A stretch of DNA of 60,490 bases from Candidatus Nanopelagicaceae bacterium (GCA_018883345.1 VEQG01000008.1:1-60490), one strand, 5' to 3'. Numbered from the stretch's first letter, positions 48,642 to 58,123 are shown. Notes: generated by a model from the sequence alone, not told the origin. Program-made: numbers and translations.

Positions 48642-49652
48642 GTGAATCCAGCAGAAATCAATCAATGGGTAGCAGACGCTAAATCTGCCTTTGCCGCCGC
48701 TGCTGATTTAGATCAATTAAAAATTGCCCGCTTGGCGCATGCGGGAGATAAATCTCCAATCGCGGGAGCAAGTCGAGCATTGGGCTCTGTCCCTCCTGAA
48801 CAAAAGGCGGAATTAGGCAAACTAATTGGAGCAGCGCGTTCTGAAATTAATGAAGCTTTAGATAAGCGAAATCTTGAACTTGAGATTATTCGAGATCAAA
48901 AGGTTCTGCTTGAAGAGGTTGTCGATATAACTTTGCCAGCTCTTAGAGAACATATTGGTGGCTTGCATCCACTTACCGTTATCAAGAATGAGATCTCTGA
49001 TTACTTCCTATCACTTGGGTATTCAGTTGTCGAAGGACCAGAACTTGAAAGTGAATGGTTGAATTTTGATGCACTAAATATCGCGGCAGACCATCCCGCT
49101 CGTACTATGCAAGACACATTTTTCATAGAGCCGCTTTCTGCAGGATTGGTAATGCGAACCCAAACTTCACCGGTTCAAGCGCGAACCATGTTGACTCAAG
49201 AACCACCTATTTACGTCATTTCACCTGGTCGCACTTATCGTGCTGACGAATTAGATATGACTCATAGTCCAGTATTTAATCAAGTCGAAGGCCTAGTCAT
49301 TGATAAAGATATAAACATGGCTCACTTAAAGGGTACTTTGGATGCATTTGCTGCGAAAATGTTTGGACCAGATGCTGTGACACGACTTCGTCCTTCATTT
49401 TTTCCATTTACCGAACCAAGCGCCGAGGTCGATGTTTGGTTTAACAACCGCTGGATTGAATGGGGCGGTTGCGGCATGGTCAACCCTAAAGTTCTCGTTA
49501 ATTGTGGAATAGACCCAGAAATTTATTCTGGCTTTGCATTCGGAATGGGACTAGAACGTACCATCATGGTTCGCCAAGGTATAAAAGATATGCATGACAT
49601 AGTTGAAGGCGATATTCGTTTCAGTCGCGCTTTTGGACTTGGATTGGCATAG
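48642..49652 (+). CDS. pheS: Phenylalanyl-tRNA synthetase alpha subunit
   Basis: Class II catalytic subunit, partner of PheT. 336 residues: N-terminal coiled-coil arm (to about 90), then the catalytic core with HPLTVIKNEISDYFLSLGY, TSPVQARTM, FNQVEGLVIDK, and motif 3 FAFGMGLERTIM. GTG 48642 start, 7 nt after TAGAAT. 9-nt gap to pheT with GGAAATAGAG as weak ribosome binding site. Confidence 0.97.
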   Translation: MNPAEINQWVADAKSAFAAAADLDQLKIARLAHAGDKSPIAGASRALGSVPPEQKAELGKLIGAARSEINEALDKRNLELEIIRDQKVLLEEVVDITLPALREHIGGLHPLTVIKNEISDYFLSLGYSVVEGPELESEWLNFDALNIAADHPARTMQDTFFIEPLSAGLVMRTQTSPVQARTMLTQEPPIYVISPGRTYRADELDMTHSPVFNQVEGLVIDKDINMAHLKGTLDAFAAKMFGPDAVTRLRPSFFPFTEPSAEVDVWFNNRWIEWGGCGMVNPKVLVNCGIDPEIYSGFAFGMGLERTIMVRQGIKDMHDIVEGDIRFSRAFGLGLA

Positions 49653-49661
49653 GAAATAGAG

Positions 49662-52106
49662 ATGCGCGCACCTAAATCTTGGATTTCAGAATACGTCAAT
49701 TTGCCTGCCAACATCTCCGATCAAGAGATTGCAGATGCTTTAGTCAGAGTTGGTTTTGAGGTGGAAGAAATCATCGTCCAAGGCGCTGATTTAACTGGTC
49801 CCTTAGTAGTTGGCAAAGTTCTAGCGATCGAAGAGCTTAAGGAACACAAGAAACCCATTAGATACGTAGAACTAGATTGTAATGAAAGCCAATCTCGTTT
49901 TGTTATTTGCGGAGCTCAGAATTTCTCGGTTGGCGACTTAATCGTAGCTTCATTACCAGGAGCGGTTCTTCCTGGTGGTTTCGCGATAAGCGCACGTGAA
50001 ACCTATGGAAAAACTTCCAATGGAATGATTTGCTCTTCTAAGGAACTCGGTCTTGGGGAAGATCATTCTGGAATTATTGTATTGCCGGCCGACTCAGCTA
50101 AACCTGGCGATGATGCAATAGCGCTATTAAGTATCAATGACACAATTTTTGATATAGCGGTAAATCCAGATAGAGGATATGCACTTAGCATGCGCGGCAT
50201 TGCCCGAGAAGTTGCGGCTGCTTTAAATTTAAGTTTTACAGACCCAGCCGAATTTCAATTTGATTTCAAGGAAAAGGGCAGCGCAATTCCGGCCAAAATA
50301 TCAGCTGGCGCCAGTGTTGTATACCTTAGAACTTTAGAGAATTTTGATCCAAAAGCTTCATCACCAATTTGGATGCGACGACGCATCGAAAAGTGTGGCA
50401 TGCGCGCAATCTCACTTGCGGTTGATGTCACAAATTATGTGATGATGGAACTGGGCCAACCTTTACACGCTTACGACGCTGACAAAATTGTTGATTACAT
50501 TGAAATCAGAGCGGCAGAAAATTCAAAGAAGTTAACCACACTCGATAATGTGGAACGCAATTTGCAGTCTGACGATTTAGTGATTGCCGATTCCAAAAAT
50601 GTGCTCGCTCTTGCTGGAACCATGGGAGGCGCAGATTCAGAAATTACGGAATCCACCACGCGCATTGCAATGGAAGCGGTTAGATTCGACGCAGCGGTAA
50701 TTGCAAGAAATTCACGTCGCCACAAACTTTCATCAGAAGCATCACGCCGCTTCGAACGTGGTGTAGATCCATTGATGGCTGAAATTGCGTCTGCAAGAGC
50801 GGCTGCACTTTTGATGGAATTAGGTGGCGCTACATATGTCGGAACATCTGCAGTTGGCACTCCACAACTTCTGCAAGCAATCGACTTGAATCCAGCATAC
50901 GTGTCTAAACGAATTGGGTTAGACATTTCAGCTGCTACGGTGAGAGAAAAATTAGAAGTAGTTGGTTGCAAAGTAGAAGGTTCCGATAGCTACGTTGTAA
51001 CACCACCGACGTGGAGAACAGATTTATTCACTCCCGCAGATTTAAGCGAAGAAGTTGCACGAATTATTGGGTATCAAGAAATTCCTTCAATTTTGCCGCC
51101 GCGCAAAACTGCAGCAACACTGACGCCAACGCAGAAACGCAATCGTGTTTTGTCGCAATCTCTAGTTGCTCGCGGGTATACCGAGATTCTAAATTTCCCA
51201 TTTGTTAATAGAGATTTAATTGAGCGCATGGGTTTCATTGGGGCCCGAGCAGAAAGTTATAAGTTGGCAAATCCGATGTCGGAAGACCAACCATTCTTGA
51301 GGCCACATTTACTTCCGGGTCTTCTTGAGGCCGCTAGACGTAACTACAGTCGCGGTTTCAAATCTTTTGCGCTCTTTGAAATGGGAGATATTTTCCGTAA
51401 ATCAATTGATTTAAGGGATGGTGTTTCACCTGCAACCGGAAAGCGTCCTACCGATAAAGAGATAGCAGATATTTTCGCTTCAGTACCAACGCAACTATCT
51501 TTTGTGTGTGGCGTTTTGGTTGGCCAAGTCCATGGTGAAAATTGGCATGGTAAAGGTCGTAATTACGATTGGAGCGATGCAATTGCTGCAGTAGAAGTGC
51601 TCTTAAATTTGATGGGCATTCAATTCGAAATTGAAAGATCTGATCTAGCGCCATGGCATCCAGGTCGATGCGCGGAGTTTATTGTTGACGGAAAGCCGGT
51701 AGCTCATGCGGGCGAATTGCACCCTAGGGTAGTTTCAGAATTTGCTCTGCCAGAGCGATCAGCCGCTTGGGGATTAAATCTTGATGCGCTTCCAACATCA
51801 CCACTGGTTTCACCTAAACCGGTGGGCGTAATGCCTGCAGCTGTACAAGATATTGCCTTGATAATTGATTCAAAGGTAACTGCAGCCGAACTTACGCAAG
51901 CATTACGGGATGGCGCGGGTGAACTTCTCGAATCTATTGAACTTTTCGATCGGTACGACAAAATCGGTGACGGGAAAATTTCGCTTGCATTTACTCTTAC
52001 TTTCCGAGCGCCGGATCGCACTTTAAAGAGCGAGGAAGTTTCAGTTGCGCGCGAAGCGGCAGCTGCCGAAGCGTTCAAGCGTTGCGGAGCAACGGTCCGT
52101 TCCTAA
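49662..52106 (+). CDS. pheT: Phenylalanyl-tRNA synthetase beta subunit
   Basis: 814 residues, full length. N-terminal tRNA-binding OB domain (residues about 40-150), B3/B4 editing domain with HAYDADKI and SSEASRRFERGVDP, B5 domain, catalytic-like core (SLVARGYTEILNFPFVN) and a C-terminal ferredoxin-fold anticodon-binding domain (PAAVQDIALIIDSKV...SLAFTLTFRAPDRTLKSEEV). The argC promoter begins immediately after the stop. Confidence 0.97.
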   Translation: MRAPKSWISEYVNLPANISDQEIADALVRVGFEVEEIIVQGADLTGPLVVGKVLAIEELKEHKKPIRYVELDCNESQSRFVICGAQNFSVGDLIVASLPGAVLPGGFAISARETYGKTSNGMICSSKELGLGEDHSGIIVLPADSAKPGDDAIALLSINDTIFDIAVNPDRGYALSMRGIAREVAAALNLSFTDPAEFQFDFKEKGSAIPAKISAGASVVYLRTLENFDPKASSPIWMRRRIEKCGMRAISLAVDVTNYVMMELGQPLHAYDADKIVDYIEIRAAENSKKLTTLDNVERNLQSDDLVIADSKNVLALAGTMGGADSEITESTTRIAMEAVRFDAAVIARNSRRHKLSSEASRRFERGVDPLMAEIASARAAALLMELGGATYVGTSAVGTPQLLQAIDLNPAYVSKRIGLDISAATVREKLEVVGCKVEGSDSYVVTPPTWRTDLFTPADLSEEVARIIGYQEIPSILPPRKTAATLTPTQKRNRVLSQSLVARGYTEILNFPFVNRDLIERMGFIGARAESYKLANPMSEDQPFLRPHLLPGLLEAARRNYSRGFKSFALFEMGDIFRKSIDLRDGVSPATGKRPTDKEIADIFASVPTQLSFVCGVLVGQVHGENWHGKGRNYDWSDAIAAVEVLLNLMGIQFEIERSDLAPWHPGRCAEFIVDGKPVAHAGELHPRVVSEFALPERSAAWGLNLDALPTSPLVSPKPVGVMPAAVQDIALIIDSKVTAAELTQALRDGAGELLESIELFDRYDKIGDGKISLAFTLTFRAPDRTLKSEEVSVAREAAAAEAFKRCGATVRS

Positions 52107-52144
52107 TGTGCATATTTATGCAGTTATTTGCATAAATAATCTAT
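52107..52144. promoter_or_regulatory. Pair of ArgR boxes
   Basis: Box 1, 52107-52124, contains TGCAT-ATTT-ATGCA (perfect arms). Box 2, 52127-52144, contains TGCAT-AAAT-AATCT (one good arm). They are 18-bp boxes separated by 2 bp, the spacing expected for hexameric ArgR. The E. coli consensus is TGAAT-N4-ATTCA; the TGCAT form is closer to what I recall of Streptomyces. Box 2 covers the -35 of argC, so ArgR should repress by occlusion. Confidence 0.75.
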
Positions 52145-52156
52145 ACCATTTATCAT
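52128..52156 (+). promoter_or_regulatory. Promoter of the arg operon (leaderless)
   Basis: TTGCAT (52128-52133), 17-nt spacer, TATCAT (52151-52156), then 6 nt and the argC ATG at 52163. The -35 lies inside the second ArgR box. Confidence 0.7.
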
Positions 52157-52162
52157 TTGACC

Positions 52163-53164
52163 ATGAAAATTGGTGTCGTGGGTGCAAGCGGTTATGCAGG
52201 TGGCGAATTGCTCAGGCTGCTCTCGGGCCATCCTGAATTTGAGGCAGCGGTAATCACAGCAGGCAGTAATGCTGGCGAAGAGATCACTTCAATCCATCCA
52301 CAACTTAGCAATTACGCAGGGCGAAAATTTGAAGAGAGCACAACTGAAAAACTGGCAGGATTAGATCTTGTATTTACCGCCTTGCCACATGGTGAATCCG
52401 CAAAATTAATTGGCCAATTAGAGCCAAATCAAAAAGTTGTAGATCTAGGCGCAGACTTTCGTTTGAAATCTGCCGAACAATGGCAGAAATACTACGGCGG
52501 TAATCACGCAGGCACCTGGGTTTACGGATTACCTGAATTACCAAATCACCGTCAGCTCATTAAGGCCGCAAATAGAGTGGCTAATCCTGGTTGCTATGCA
52601 ACAGTAATTTCTTTAGCAATCTCGCCGATGTTGCCATTTGTAGATAACACAGACATTTTCGTAGTGGCAGCTTCAGGCACGACCGGTGCTGGTAGAAGTG
52701 CGAAAGTAAATCTGCTTGGTAGTGAGGTTATGGGCTCAATGACTTCTTACAAATTTGGTGGAACCCATCAACACACCCCGGAAATTGAACAAGCTACTGG
52801 ATCTAGAATTTCGTTTACGCCAATACTTGCACCAATGCCGCGTGGAATTCTCGCAACGGTCACAGGAAAATTACTTAATTCATCTGATGCGACAAAAATA
52901 AAGAGCTCCTATGTAGAGGCATATCAATCTGAAGAGTTTGTTTGGGTATTGCCAGAAAATCAATTACCGAAAACAAGCGCCGTAATTGGATCCAATTATG
53001 TTCAAATGCAGATCGCAGTTGATGAACATACAAATCGAGTGGTGGTCTCAGCTGTTATTGATAACTTAGGAAAAGGTGCTGCTGGCCAAGCTATTCAAAA
53101 TGCCAATTTAATTACTGGGTTACACGAATATGCAGGATTAACCGGAACTGGACTTGGCGCATGA
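52163..53164 (+). CDS. argC: N-acetyl-gamma-glutamyl-phosphate reductase
   Basis: NADPH-dependent third step of arginine synthesis. 333 residues from ATG 52163. Rossmann start GVVGASGYAGGELLRLL, FTALPHGES, catalytic Cys in VANPGCYATVISLAI, and GGTHQHTPEIEQ. A TTG at 52157 extends the frame by two codons, but the ATG lies 6 nt after the TATCAT box, so an mRNA starting at or near the ATG is likely. It overlaps argJ by 4 nt. Confidence 0.95.
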   Translation: MKIGVVGASGYAGGELLRLLSGHPEFEAAVITAGSNAGEEITSIHPQLSNYAGRKFEESTTEKLAGLDLVFTALPHGESAKLIGQLEPNQKVVDLGADFRLKSAEQWQKYYGGNHAGTWVYGLPELPNHRQLIKAANRVANPGCYATVISLAISPMLPFVDNTDIFVVAASGTTGAGRSAKVNLLGSEVMGSMTSYKFGGTHQHTPEIEQATGSRISFTPILAPMPRGILATVTGKLLNSSDATKIKSSYVEAYQSEEFVWVLPENQLPKTSAVIGSNYVQMQIAVDEHTNRVVVSAVIDNLGKGAAGQAIQNANLITGLHEYAGLTGTGLGA

Positions 53165-54300
53165 GTTTGCCTAAGGGATTTGTAAGTGGATCGGTGGCGG
53201 CAGGGTTAAAAAGCAGTGGAGCGCTAGATCTAACTATTATTCAAAATTTGGGACCGAGTAACTTCGGAACTGCCGTGTACACCACAAATAAAGTGTTAGC
53301 AGCACCTGTGATTTGGTCACGACAAGTAACCAAAGGTGAAGCGGTAAGTGCAGCTATTTTGAATTCGGGCGGCGCAAATGCCTGCACTGGTCCGCAAGGT
53401 TTTGCAGATACTCATAAGAGCGCAGAATTAGTAGCAAAGAAATTGAATATTTCTTCTGGAGAAGTGGTTGTCTGTTCAACCGGTTTAATCGGTGAATTTC
53501 TTCCAATGGAGAAGATAGAAACAGGGATTAATCAAATTAATTTGAGCGAATCCGGATTCGAAGCGAGTGCTAAAGCCATCATGACCACTGACTCTGTACC
53601 AAAGATGGCTAGTACCGTTAGTAAAGGTGCAACCTTCTCTGGGATTGCAAAGGGTGCTGGCATGTTAGCTCCAGCAATGGCCACAATGCTTTCGGTAGTT
53701 ATGACCGATGCCGAAGTTGAGCCAACGGATGCACAGTCAGCGTTCAATCGTGCTGTTGAATTGACTTACAACCGTATTGATTCTGATGGATGCACATCAA
53801 CAAATGACACTGTTCTATTTATGGCATCTGGCGCAAGTGGTGTAAAGATTTCTGGGACAGATCTCCTGGATGTGCTTACCGAAGTATGCGGTTCTTTATC
53901 TGCGCAGCTCATTGCAGACGCCGAAGGTTCATCTAAGACGGTCGCCATTAAAGTAGTAAATGCAGCATCTGAAGACGATGCAGTTAATGTTGGCAGAGCA
54001 AATGCAAGAAACAATCTTCTGAAATGCGCGATTTTCGGGGGTGACCCTAATTGGGGCCGTGTTTTGGCTGCAACTGGCACTGCAAAGGCGAGCTTTGATC
54101 CATTAAATGTTGATGTGAAACTAAATGGCATTCAGGTTTGCAAAGCAAGTACCCCAGCAGAAGACCGAAATTTGGTGAATTTCGAGAATCGTTTAGTGGA
54201 AATTGAAATCAATCTAAATGCTGGTACTTCATCAGCAACAATTCTCACTAACGATCTAACGCATGACTACGTCCATGAGAATTCGGCATACGCAACATGA
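53161..54300 (+). CDS. argJ: Ornithine acetyltransferase / glutamate N-acetyltransferase
   Basis: Recycles the acetyl group from acetylornithine to glutamate, and in bifunctional forms also uses acetyl-CoA. 379 residues. Autocleavage site in APAMATMLSV with nucleophile Thr175; GLIGEFLPM, NSGGANACTG and CAIFGGDPNWGRVLAA are conserved. Its presence means the cyclic arginine pathway. ATGA overlaps with argC and argB on both sides. Confidence 0.95.
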   Translation: MSLPKGFVSGSVAAGLKSSGALDLTIIQNLGPSNFGTAVYTTNKVLAAPVIWSRQVTKGEAVSAAILNSGGANACTGPQGFADTHKSAELVAKKLNISSGEVVVCSTGLIGEFLPMEKIETGINQINLSESGFEASAKAIMTTDSVPKMASTVSKGATFSGIAKGAGMLAPAMATMLSVVMTDAEVEPTDAQSAFNRAVELTYNRIDSDGCTSTNDTVLFMASGASGVKISGTDLLDVLTEVCGSLSAQLIADAEGSSKTVAIKVVNAASEDDAVNVGRANARNNLLKCAIFGGDPNWGRVLAATGTAKASFDPLNVDVKLNGIQVCKASTPAEDRNLVNFENRLVEIEINLNAGTSSATILTNDLTHDYVHENSAYAT

Positions 54301-55094
54301 TTGTTATTAAATTTGGTGGACATGCAATGACCGACGCATCTGGGTCTTTTGCCGCGGTAATTAAGAAATCTTTGGCTAAGGAAGATTGCATTGTTGTTCA
54401 TGGGGGCGGGCCACAGATTGATGCCGCACTCAAGACTCATCAACTTGATTCAACTTTTATCGGTGGTTTTAGAGTAACCACACCAGAAATTTTCGCCGTT
54501 GTCCAGCAAGTGTTAAGCGGAACAGTGCTACGCGAAGTAGTCGGCCATTTACGAGCACATGATGTGCCTGCAGTTGGAATTTCTGGCCGAGATGGCGGAA
54601 CCTTGCAAGCTACTCTGCTTACGAAATTGGTAGACGGTAGCGTTGCGGATTTAGGTCGGGTAGGCGAAGTCGAGAGAGTTGATACGGCGCTCTTGAAATC
54701 GCTATTGAAAGCTGGATTCACGCCAGTCGTTTCTCCGATTGCAGTTGAATTTGATGGGGAAGTTGAAGTGCCTCAACATGGACTTAATGTAAACGCTGAT
54801 TTAGCAGCGGCTGCCATAGCTGGCGCGCTAGATGCCTCATCACTTATCTTTATGACTGATGTACCAGGTATTTATCGCAATTGGCCAGATCGTGATTCTT
54901 TAATAAATGAGATCTCAGCATCAGAGCTGGAATCATTAAAAGGGACTTTTGATGGTGGAATGGCCCCGAAGGTAAAAGCTTGTTTAGATGCAATCGACAA
55001 AGGGGCCAAAGCGGTTCGAATTATTGATGGTCGCGATCCGCAAGCGCTTGATGATGCGTTAAATGGTCTCGGTGGAACGTTGGTAATTAAATGA
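54297..55094 (+). CDS. argB: Acetylglutamate kinase (short N-terminus)
   Basis: Phosphorylates N-acetylglutamate. 265 residues. Amino-acid-kinase motifs VIKFGGHAM, VVHGGGPQI, GFRVTT and VNADLAAAAIAGAL. The protein starts at the first beta strand, lacking the N-terminal helix that arginine-sensitive hexameric enzymes use; its end (RIIDGRDPQALDDALNGLGGTLVIK region) also lacks the usual E-x-FTDxGIGT. Loss of arginine feedback is therefore possible (inference). 4-nt overlaps with argJ and argD. Confidence 0.94.
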   Translation: MIVIKFGGHAMTDASGSFAAVIKKSLAKEDCIVVHGGGPQIDAALKTHQLDSTFIGGFRVTTPEIFAVVQQVLSGTVLREVVGHLRAHDVPAVGISGRDGGTLQATLLTKLVDGSVADLGRVGEVERVDTALLKSLLKAGFTPVVSPIAVEFDGEVEVPQHGLNVNADLAAAAIAGALDASSLIFMTDVPGIYRNWPDRDSLINEISASELESLKGTFDGGMAPKVKACLDAIDKGAKAVRIIDGRDPQALDDALNGLGGTLVIK

Positions 55095-56251
55095 AGAGCG
55101 TAGAGGCTAAATGGGAAGCAGTTTTCCAAAAAAGTTATGGAACTCCTAAACTCAATATTATTTCTGGTAAAGGTTGCTACCTACTAGCTGATAACAAGAA
55201 GCGATACCTAGATTTCATAGGCGGTATTGCTACTAGTGTGCTTGGCCATGCCCATCCGGCAATCATTAAAGCCGTTCGCAATCAAATCGCCACAGTTGCG
55301 CACGTTAGCAATTTATACGCCAATCCAGAGTCAATAAAACTAGCCTCGAAATTAATTGAAATGACTGGCGACGAAGATGCCAGAGTTTTCTTCTGTAATT
55401 CTGGTGCGGAAGCTAATGAAGCTGCGCTAAAACTCTCACGTAAAACTGGGCGAACCAAAGTGGTCTCGACGCTTGGCGGTTTTCACGGTCGAACCATGGG
55501 TGCACTATCGCTCACGGGACAATCTGAAAAGCGGGATCTCTTTGCCCCAATAATTGAGAAAATTAATTACGTTCCTTATGGTGACATCACGGCAATGCGT
55601 CGTGCAGTTTCCAAGAAGACCGCAATGGTTATTGTCGAACCAATTCAAGGAGAAAACGGCGTAATTACTCCACCTGCCGGTTATTTAAAGGCGCTTCGTG
55701 AACTTTGCGACGAATATGGCACCTTGCTAGTTATTGATGCAGTTCAAACTGGGATGGGTCGCACCGGCTTTTGGTTTGGATACGAACATGAAGAGATTAC
55801 GCCAGATGTAATTACTCTTGCTAAAGGCTTAGGCGGTGGTTTGCCACTTGGTGCAATGATTGCAATTGGACCAGCGGCGCATTTATTCAAACCAGGAGAA
55901 CATGGTTCGACCTTTGGTGGAAACCCGGTTTCATGTGCAGCTGGTTTGGCTGCCATCAATGAGATTGAAAAGAAAGCACTCAATGAGAAGGCTTTGGAAT
56001 TAGGGGAGTTTTTAAAGTCGGAATTATTAACAATTGAAGGCGTAATAGAAGTACGCGGACGTGGATTATTGCTCGGAATAGTCTTGCAACAAGATTGGGC
56101 CAAAGAAATAGCTAATTATTTGCTGGCAAAAGGTGTTCTAGTAAACGCACCAAATTCAAATACGATCAGAATTGCACCGCCACTGATTGTCACCAAAATC
56201 GAATGTGCCAAATTTGTAAAAATTTTTACAGAGGTGATAGCTAATGGTTAA
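55091..56251 (+). CDS. argD: Acetylornithine aminotransferase
   Basis: PLP-dependent, class III. 386 residues. YLDFIGGIATSVLGHAHP near the N-terminus, FCNSGAEANEAALKLSRK, GFHGRTMGALS, and the PLP lysine in TLAKGLGGGLPLGAM, with STFGGNPVSCAAGLA after it. It may also act in lysine synthesis as succinyl-DAP aminotransferase, as is known for ArgD. It overlaps argR by 8 nt; no argF lies between, contrary to the usual actinobacterial order. Confidence 0.95.
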   Translation: MKSVEAKWEAVFQKSYGTPKLNIISGKGCYLLADNKKRYLDFIGGIATSVLGHAHPAIIKAVRNQIATVAHVSNLYANPESIKLASKLIEMTGDEDARVFFCNSGAEANEAALKLSRKTGRTKVVSTLGGFHGRTMGALSLTGQSEKRDLFAPIIEKINYVPYGDITAMRRAVSKKTAMVIVEPIQGENGVITPPAGYLKALRELCDEYGTLLVIDAVQTGMGRTGFWFGYEHEEITPDVITLAKGLGGGLPLGAMIAIGPAAHLFKPGEHGSTFGGNPVSCAAGLAAINEIEKKALNEKALELGEFLKSELLTIEGVIEVRGRGLLLGIVLQQDWAKEIANYLLAKGVLVNAPNSNTIRIAPPLIVTKIECAKFVKIFTEVIANG

Positions 56252-56696
56252 CAGTGCAGCAGCTAGACGAGCAAAGGTAATTGCGTTAATTGAATCTGGC
56301 GTTATTCATTCACAATCAGATTTAGTAAAAGAATTGAAGAAATCTGGTTATAAAGTTACCCAAGCAACTGCCTCACGAGATTTAGAGGAAATTGGTGCTG
56401 TCCGTGGCAGCCATGGTTATCAATTGGCTTCCTCTAGCGATGATTCGCTTGCAAGAGTTTTGACTACAGAAAAATTGATTTTGAGTGTCGAAGCTTCCGG
56501 AAATTTAGCGGTAGTTAGAACTCCACCAGGTGGCGCGCAGTTACTTGCATCAAACCTTGACCACGCAGGAATCAAATCGATTATCGGAACTATTGCAGGT
56601 GACGACACGGTGCTGGTCGTTTCTCGGAAATCCAATGGCGGAGCAGAACTTGCGAAAGAATTACTTGCTTTAGGTAAAAAGAGAGGTAAAAAATAA
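56244..56696 (+). CDS. argR: Arginine repressor
   Basis: Hexameric arginine-sensing repressor. 150 residues. N-terminal winged helix (SQSDLVKELKKSGYKVTQATASRDLEEIGAVRG, residues about 20-53) and a C-terminal oligomerisation/arginine domain ending in GTIAGDDTVLVVSR. Its operator is visible before argC (52107-52144), so it regulates its own operon. The start overlaps argD; the stop shares a base with argH (TAATG). Confidence 0.95.
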   Translation: MVNSAAARRAKVIALIESGVIHSQSDLVKELKKSGYKVTQATASRDLEEIGAVRGSHGYQLASSSDDSLARVLTTEKLILSVEASGNLAVVRTPPGGAQLLASNLDHAGIKSIIGTIAGDDTVLVVSRKSNGGAELAKELLALGKKRGKK

Positions 56697-58123
56697 TGGC
56701 GCTCTGGGGTGGTCGTTTCAGTACAGGACCAGCTGAATCAGTCTTCGCGCTCTCTCGCAGCGTCCATTTTGATTACCGGTTAGCACCTTACGATTTACGC
56801 TCTTCGCTGGCCCACCTTTCAGTGTTAGAAGGCAGTGGATTAATAGATAAAGGCGATAGCGCAAAGATTGCCAAAGTCCTACGGGATCTCATGACCGAAG
56901 TATCAAATGGTGACTTCGGAATTCATGAGGATGATGAAGATATTCATTCAGCTCTAGAACGAGCCATGATGGAACGTATCGGTGATACGGGTGGAAAGCT
57001 GCGCGCTGGTCGCTCTCGCAATGATCAAGTTGCTACTGATCTACGACTATTTTCAATCGATCACATGCTACACATTGCAGGTTTAGTGACTGAACTGCAG
57101 AGCGCCTTACTTGCCAAAGCTAAAGAGTATGCAGATGCGCCGGCACCCGGTTTTACACATTTACAGCATGCGCAGCCAATTCTTTTTGGTCATGAATTAG
57201 CAAAGCATGTTCATGCATTCGCGCGCGACTTAGATCGCATTAATGATTGGTTAGCTCGTACTTCATACAGCCCGCTAGGTGCTGGAGCGCTTGCCGGTAG
57301 CTCTTTGCCACTTAAACCTGAAGAGACTGCCAAATTACTTGGATTCAACGGCGCTATTGGAAATTCAATTGATGCTGTAAGTGATCGCGATTTCGTTGCT
57401 GAAGCGCTCTTTATTCTTGCGATGGTAGGAGTTCATCTCTCTCGCATCGGAGAAGAGTGGTGCATTATGGCAACCTCAGAATTTGCTTGGGCAAAATTGG
57501 ATGATGCTTTCTCTACTGGCTCTTCAATAATGCCACAGAAGAAGAATCCAGATATGGCCGAGCTCGCGCGCGGCAAAGCTGGGCGTTTAGTTGGCAATTT
57601 AACGGCGGTTCTTACAATGCTCAAAGGACTACCTTTTGCATACAATCGTGATCTGCAAGAGGATAAAGAGCCTTTATTTGATTCAATTGACACTTTGAAT
57701 TTAGTTTTGCCTGCAGTAACCGGAATGGTCGCGACCACCGCATTTAATCGCAAGAAGATGGCGGAGGCGGCACCTGCAGGATTTTCATTGGCTACAGAGA
57801 TTGCAGATTACTTGGTTCGCAAGAATGTACCTTTCGCGCAAGCTCATGAAGCCGCAGGGAAATGTGTAGCAATTGCAGAATCGCAGAACAAGGAATTGCA
57901 TCAATTGACGGAGACCGAATTCCAATCTGTACACAAAGATTTGGATGTAGCGGTTCGTACAGTGCTTACCGTCGATGGAGCGCTTTCAGGTCGGACTACT
58001 CACGGGGGCACTGCGCCATCTGAATTAAAGAAGCAATTTGCAGAGTTGGAAAATCAGATCAAGTCGGCCCAATCAATAATTAGCAACGAAGCCAAGAGTT
58101 TCTCTGAAATGATGGGTGGATGA
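56696..58123 (+). CDS. argH: Argininosuccinate lyase
   Basis: Last step of arginine synthesis. 475 residues. LWGGRFSTGP start, HEDDEDIHSALE, AGRSRNDQVATDLRL, THLQHAQPILFGHEL and the fumarase/lyase signature GSSIMPQKKNPDMAEL with the catalytic Ser. argG, the usual upstream partner, is absent from the cluster. ATGA overlap with tyrS. Confidence 0.96.
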   Translation: MALWGGRFSTGPAESVFALSRSVHFDYRLAPYDLRSSLAHLSVLEGSGLIDKGDSAKIAKVLRDLMTEVSNGDFGIHEDDEDIHSALERAMMERIGDTGGKLRAGRSRNDQVATDLRLFSIDHMLHIAGLVTELQSALLAKAKEYADAPAPGFTHLQHAQPILFGHELAKHVHAFARDLDRINDWLARTSYSPLGAGALAGSSLPLKPEETAKLLGFNGAIGNSIDAVSDRDFVAEALFILAMVGVHLSRIGEEWCIMATSEFAWAKLDDAFSTGSSIMPQKKNPDMAELARGKAGRLVGNLTAVLTMLKGLPFAYNRDLQEDKEPLFDSIDTLNLVLPAVTGMVATTAFNRKKMAEAAPAGFSLATEIADYLVRKNVPFAQAHEAAGKCVAIAESQNKELHQLTETEFQSVHKDLDVAVRTVLTVDGALSGRTTHGGTAPSELKKQFAELENQIKSAQSIISNEAKSFSEMMGG

